DNA of 16,693 bases from contig JAJYVI010000010.1 of NCBI GenBank assembly GCA_021792115.1, positions 1 through 16,693 on the forward strand. The letters are read 5' to 3'. The notes below the pieces were generated by a model. The model worked only from the letters and a program-made list of their open reading frames with translations. It searched no databases and was not told the DNA's origin. Below are positions 13,898 through 16,693 of this stretch, one piece after another; positions within the stretch are counted from its first letter, which is position 1; the number at the start of each line of letters is the position of its first letter. The DNA comes from Microcaldota archaeon (GTDB taxonomy: Archaea; Micrarchaeota; Micrarchaeia; Micrarchaeales; Micrarchaeaceae). Made by a program: the position numbers and the translations under genes.

Positions 13898-14182
13898 GGT
13901 ATCACGAGAAATCCGTATATTTTAGAGATTAAACTTAATATAATAAAATAAAATTTAAAAATAAGAATAATCTATTCAAAAAGATTAATTATATATAGAT
14001 ATGCAATATTTTTATAACTTTCTCATTAAACTTGGGTGGAATATATAAAATAAAAATTTATTTTATCCAATTATTTTAAATGTTAACTCATTAAGAATAA
14101 TCAATAATACAAAAAAATAATTAATAAACAGAATAACAAAAGGAATAACAAATAGTAATTATAAAAAGGCATAGGAATAATA
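13898..14182. promoter_or_regulatory. Divergent intergenic region between rpoD and the CheD-like gene
   Basis: No gene seen in 285 bases of very AT-rich DNA. It must contain the promoters for rpoD (minus) and the CheD-like gene (plus). TATA-like runs include ATATATAAAATAAA near 14041-14054. A 22-base palindrome of only A and T (14045-14066, ten pairs around AA) overlaps it. An AGGA ribosome site lies at about 14173-14176. Confidence 0.4.
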
Positions 14183-14800
14183 TTGACATTTCAATTGCAA
14201 ATCTTATTTAGTGGTACAGTGAGTTTTGAAAACATATTTAAAGAAAACCTGGAAAAATTAGGGAATTCTAGATATTGGGAATCTTATGAAGATAGGGCGC
14301 ATATTTCAAAGCAAAAGCTTGACAAATTCAAAGAGGTAAAGTACCTGACAAAAGATGAATCATTAACTTTTGAATATGCAACAGTATTGTCTGAAAGGTA
14401 TATTGCAGCGACAAATATTACAGATGAGCTGTTTATATCAGTTTATGATATAAATTCTAAAAGGATATTTGTACAAAGGTTTATGGTTTCAGATCAGGAT
14501 GAAGATAAGCTTGAGGAATTTGAGATATACTTGAATGAGAATAAAGACAAAAGCATAGAAGTTAGGCTTTTTGGCATGCAGAATGGGGCGAATTTGAGGA
14601 GCTTGGGGAGAATATTAAATATTATATTAAAATACAGAGTGCCTGTTTTTGAGATTGATCTTTTTGGAAACGAAATACGGCATATTGCAATAGATCTGAA
14701 AATAGGAACGTCATTTAATATACTTATGGAAAATAGACTTTACAGGCCTGGAGAACTGATTAACAGCAACAATGCTACGCAAGCTTCAGGAAAACAATAA
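14183..14800 (+). CDS. Hypothetical protein, CheD-like fold lacking catalytic residues
   Basis: 205 residues from a TTG at 14183 (AGGA upstream; stop codon at 14162; no in-frame ATG until well inside the protein). Residues about 78-181 read like CheD, the chemoreceptor glutamine deamidase: a strand pair LFISVYDINSKRIFVQRF, IEVRLFGMQNGANL, then LGRILNIILKYRVPVFEIDL and FGNEIRHIAIDLKIGTSFNI. These parallel the CheD order K-x-F-G-G-A, S-I-G-x-x-N, I-x-x-x-D-x-G-G-x-x-G-R, G-x-V. The CheD nucleophile Cys (GSCV) aligns with an Asp-Glu-Leu segment, and the catalytic His with Arg, so any homologue here would be inactive. The N-terminal 75 residues are unrelated. No chemotaxis gene is nearby. The assignment is by eye and uncertain. 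Confidence 0.72.
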   Translation: MTFQLQILFSGTVSFENIFKENLEKLGNSRYWESYEDRAHISKQKLDKFKEVKYLTKDESLTFEYATVLSERYIAATNITDELFISVYDINSKRIFVQRFMVSDQDEDKLEEFEIYLNENKDKSIEVRLFGMQNGANLRSLGRILNIILKYRVPVFEIDLFGNEIRHIAIDLKIGTSFNILMENRLYRPGELINSNNATQASGKQ

Positions 14801-14806
14801 TAACAA

Positions 14807-14832
14807 TGTGCAGCACTGTATGATGTAGCACA
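14807..14832 (+). terminator. Small hairpin after the CheD-like gene
   Basis: TGTGC (from about 14808) pairs with GCACA near 14828-14832, eight bases or so after the stop at 14800. It is a short stem with a loop of about 16 bases; weak candidate for a transcript end. Confidence 0.2.
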
Positions 14833-14849
14833 AAGCAATTAGTAAAAAG

Positions 14850-14895
14850 ATTTATTAATTTTCAGCATTCCTTAATAAATTAATCTTATGCTGAA
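14850..14895 (+). promoter_or_regulatory. Two overlapping, mutually exclusive inverted repeats upstream of the SAM synthetase gene
   Basis: ATTTATTAA (14850-14858) pairs with TTAATAAAT (14872-14880). TTCAGCAT (14861-14868) pairs with ATGCTGAA (14888-14895). The right arm of the first repeat lies in the loop of the second, and the left arm of the second lies in the loop of the first, so RNA could form only one at a time. They lie about 80-125 bases before the ATG at 14976. It is not known whether they are transcribed. Confidence 0.4.
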
Positions 14896-14975
14896 TTTAA
14901 CAGATAAAGAGAATAAATGCATTAATTAAATAATTATGTTTTAAACTGCATGCATATAAAATAAACACGGATTGT

Positions 14976-16166
14976 ATGAAAAATATAACTATAATAAAAT
15001 CAAATAAAACTCCACTTTATAAGCAGGAGATAGAATATGTTGAGAGGAAGGGGAGAGGGCACCCTGATAGCCTGATTGACGGTATTGTTGAAAATGCAAG
15101 CATTGAGCTTAGTAAGTGGTATCTTGATAATTTCGGGATAGTGCTACATCATAATGTGGATAAGGGCCTTATTGTAGGAGGTGAATCAAAAGTAGGATTT
15201 GGAAAAGGCATCATAACACGACCCATAGAGGTAATAATAGCCGGAAGAGCTACAAGCAGATTTATGAACAAAAAAATCCCTGTAGAGAATATAATCATAG
15301 ACTCAACAAAAAAATATTTAAAGGAGAACACGCGGTTCCTAGATATCAAGAAAGAAGTAATAATAGACACTAAACTTGCACAGGGCTCAGCAGATTTAAA
15401 CAATATATTTATGAGGAATAAAGGCACTCCGCTTGCGAATGACACTTCATTTGGAATAGGCTTTGCGCCATTTACAGAAACTGAAAATCTTAGCCTAAAA
15501 CTTGAAAATTATCTCAATTCAAAAGCTTATAAAAGCAGAATGCCTGCTGCTGGGGAGGATATAAAAATTATGGGAGTCCGTGAAAAGGATGAAATTACTA
15601 TCACAGCCGCAATTGCATTTGTTTCAAAATTTGTTAATGATATAGATGAATATATAGGATTTAAAGAAAAAATCACAAAAGACATGTACGCATTTGCAAA
15701 AAAACTCACAGATAAAAACCTGAATATAGAGATAAACACTGGGGATCTGCATGAAAAAGGCGATGTATATCTTACAAAATCAGGACTCAGCTGCGAAGCA
15801 GGCGATGACGGATCTGTAGGGAGAGGCAACAGAATTAACGGCATAATAACACCTTTCAGGAGCATGACTCTTGAGGCTGCAAGTGGAAAGAATCCAGTAA
15901 ACCATGTCGGCAAAATATACAGCATAATGGCAAATAAAATAGCAGGTGATATTTCTAATCTTTACCCTGACATAGAGGAATGCAATGTATCGATTGTGTC
16001 GCAGATAGGAAGAAGCATCAGCGATCCTAAGAACCTTAAGGTTGAGCTTATAGGAAAAGACGCAGACAAGATAAAAAGCAAGGTCATTGGGGTCTGCGAA
16101 GAAATGCTTGACAGTACAAAGGAACTTACTCGAGATATAATAAAGGGAAAATACCCTACATTCTGA
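14976..16166 (+). CDS. S-adenosylmethionine synthetase, archaeal type
   Basis: Makes SAM from methionine and ATP, the methyl donor for the two methyltransferases elsewhere in the window. 396 residues, close to the archaeal norm of about 400. The sequence belongs to the archaeal MAT class, which is very divergent from bacterial MetK. Seen are the ERKGRGHPDSLIDGIVENA region (23-41), DKGLIVGGES (62-71), QGSADLNNIF, the nucleotide-binding NDTSFGIGFAP (about 165-175), CEAGDDGSVGRGNRINGIIT and FRSMTLEAASGKNPVNHVGK near residue 300. The ATG at 14976 is the first good start. A TATA-like CATATAAAA at about 14952-14960 lies so close that the message may be nearly leaderless, or another box is used. pth2 follows after 29 bases. 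Confidence 0.96.
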   Translation: MKNITIIKSNKTPLYKQEIEYVERKGRGHPDSLIDGIVENASIELSKWYLDNFGIVLHHNVDKGLIVGGESKVGFGKGIITRPIEVIIAGRATSRFMNKKIPVENIIIDSTKKYLKENTRFLDIKKEVIIDTKLAQGSADLNNIFMRNKGTPLANDTSFGIGFAPFTETENLSLKLENYLNSKAYKSRMPAAGEDIKIMGVREKDEITITAAIAFVSKFVNDIDEYIGFKEKITKDMYAFAKKLTDKNLNIEINTGDLHEKGDVYLTKSGLSCEAGDDGSVGRGNRINGIITPFRSMTLEAASGKNPVNHVGKIYSIMANKIAGDISNLYPDIEECNVSIVSQIGRSISDPKNLKVELIGKDADKIKSKVIGVCEEMLDSTKELTRDIIKGKYPTF

Positions 16167-16195
16167 ATGCATTTACAATTTCATTACAAGGTTTT

Positions 16196-16573
16196 ATGCA
16201 AGGAATATCATCAAAAGATGGAGAAATAAAACAAGCCATAATAATACGCACTGACCTAGAAATGGGCAAAGGCAAAATGGTTGCGCAGGGAGCGCATGCA
16301 TCGCTTATGAGCTATTTTAAGGCAGAGCAGCAGGATAAAACAATAGCAAAGGAATGGCTTGAATCTGGAGAAAAAAAAATTGTGCTGAAAGTAAATGATG
16401 AAGAGTCGCTAATAAAGCTATTTAAGGCATTCGAGTTTAGAAAAATACCATGCGCTCTTGTGACAGATGCTGGATTAACAGAAATACCTCCAGGATCCAA
16501 AACTGCATTGGGCGTTGGGCCTTGGAAATCAAATGAAATAGACTTCATCACAAGCAAGATGAAACTGCTTTAA
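16196..16573 (+). CDS. pth2: Peptidyl-tRNA hydrolase, Pth2 type
   Basis: Releases tRNA from prematurely dropped peptidyl-tRNA. 125 residues, a little longer than the 115-120 typical because of a short N-terminal stretch. Family motifs are complete: IIIRTDLEMGKGKMVAQGAH (15-34), KIVLKVNDEESL, and the signature VTDAGLTEIPPGSKTALGVG (89-108), which includes the catalytic-region residues Lys27, His34 and Asp91. ATG at 16196; AAGG upstream is a weak ribosome site. Close spacing to the SAM synthetase gene suggests one transcript. The remaining 120 bases (16574-16693) hold only AT-rich, TATA-containing sequence. Confidence 0.96.
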   Translation: MQGISSKDGEIKQAIIIRTDLEMGKGKMVAQGAHASLMSYFKAEQQDKTIAKEWLESGEKKIVLKVNDEESLIKLFKAFEFRKIPCALVTDAGLTEIPPGSKTALGVGPWKSNEIDFITSKMKLL

Positions 16574-16693
16574 AACAGCGTAAAAGACCATAATTAAAAC
16601 ATATATTTATATTTCTTTAATAGTCTAATTAAATTACAAAATATTTTATATCTTAAGCTTTTTATTTATAAACAGATATCTACAATTAGTTAC

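Noticed and set aside
14801..14975. A known SAM riboswitch before the synthetase gene
   Set aside because: No kink-turn, pseudoknot or conserved core of the SAM-I/II/III classes is visible; only simple inverted repeats remain.
15527..15925. 132-codon minus-strand frame inside the SAM synthetase gene
   Set aside because: Lies opposite the most conserved part of the synthetase; no own start signals.

Overview
The window reads as part of an archaeal chromosome. The evidence is RNA polymerase subunits D and N, archaeal ribosomal proteins S2, S9, L13 and L18e, the archaeal class of S-adenosylmethionine synthetase, Pth2-type peptidyl-tRNA hydrolase, a HEMK2/Mtq2-type methyltransferase, a type 2 isopentenyl diphosphate isomerase, and a tRNA-Leu with a splicing-endonuclease (bulge-helix-bulge) intron. 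The DNA is AT-rich, genes are tightly packed, several core proteins are short (TrmI-like 205 aa, RpoD 188 aa), TTG starts recur and many genes are orphans. That would suit a small-genome (DPANN-like) archaeon, but this is inference and not a taxonomic assignment. I see no insertion sequence, prophage, CRISPR array or rRNA.

Layout: (1) 1-1251, plus strand: the 3' part of a topoisomerase I gene, convergent with an orphan gene (1282-2064, minus) that has a weak isochorismatase-like signature. (2) 2169-4327: a short TrmI-like tRNA methyltransferase (plus) whose end overlaps that of a minus-strand three-gene cluster. In transcription order the cluster is a PD-(D/E)XK-like nuclease, a small helical-repeat protein and a HEMK2-type methyltransferase. 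(3) 4440-7241, minus: a 933-aa protein with two metallophosphoesterase domains separated by a coiled coil. The first domain has lost its metal ligands and the second keeps them. (4) 7242-7612: a gene-free stretch, then type 2 IPP isomerase (7613-8668), an orphan (8788-9279) and a small protein with repeated PGDWLV-like modules (9311-9865), all minus.

(5) 10164-13897, minus: the transcription/translation cluster in the order rpoD, tRNA-Leu(GAG), rpl18e, rpl13, rps9, a 74-aa orphan, rpoN, rps2. This is the familiar archaeal S9/S2 neighbourhood. However, rpoK and enolase are not seen, an orphan sits between rps9 and rpoN, and there are separate promoter-like and leader elements before the orphan and before rps2. 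(6) 14183-16573, plus: an orphan resembling CheD without its catalytic residues, then SAM synthetase and Pth2.

Functionally the window is mostly translation and RNA modification. SAM synthetase makes the methyl donor used by both methyltransferases. HEMK2 and Pth2 act on release factor and peptidyl-tRNA, and the central cluster supplies ribosome and RNA polymerase parts. The most unusual content is the tandem live/dead phosphoesterase, the CheD-like pseudoenzyme, the nuclease/repeat/HEMK2 cluster, and overlapping, mutually exclusive hairpins upstream of rps2 and of the SAM synthetase gene.
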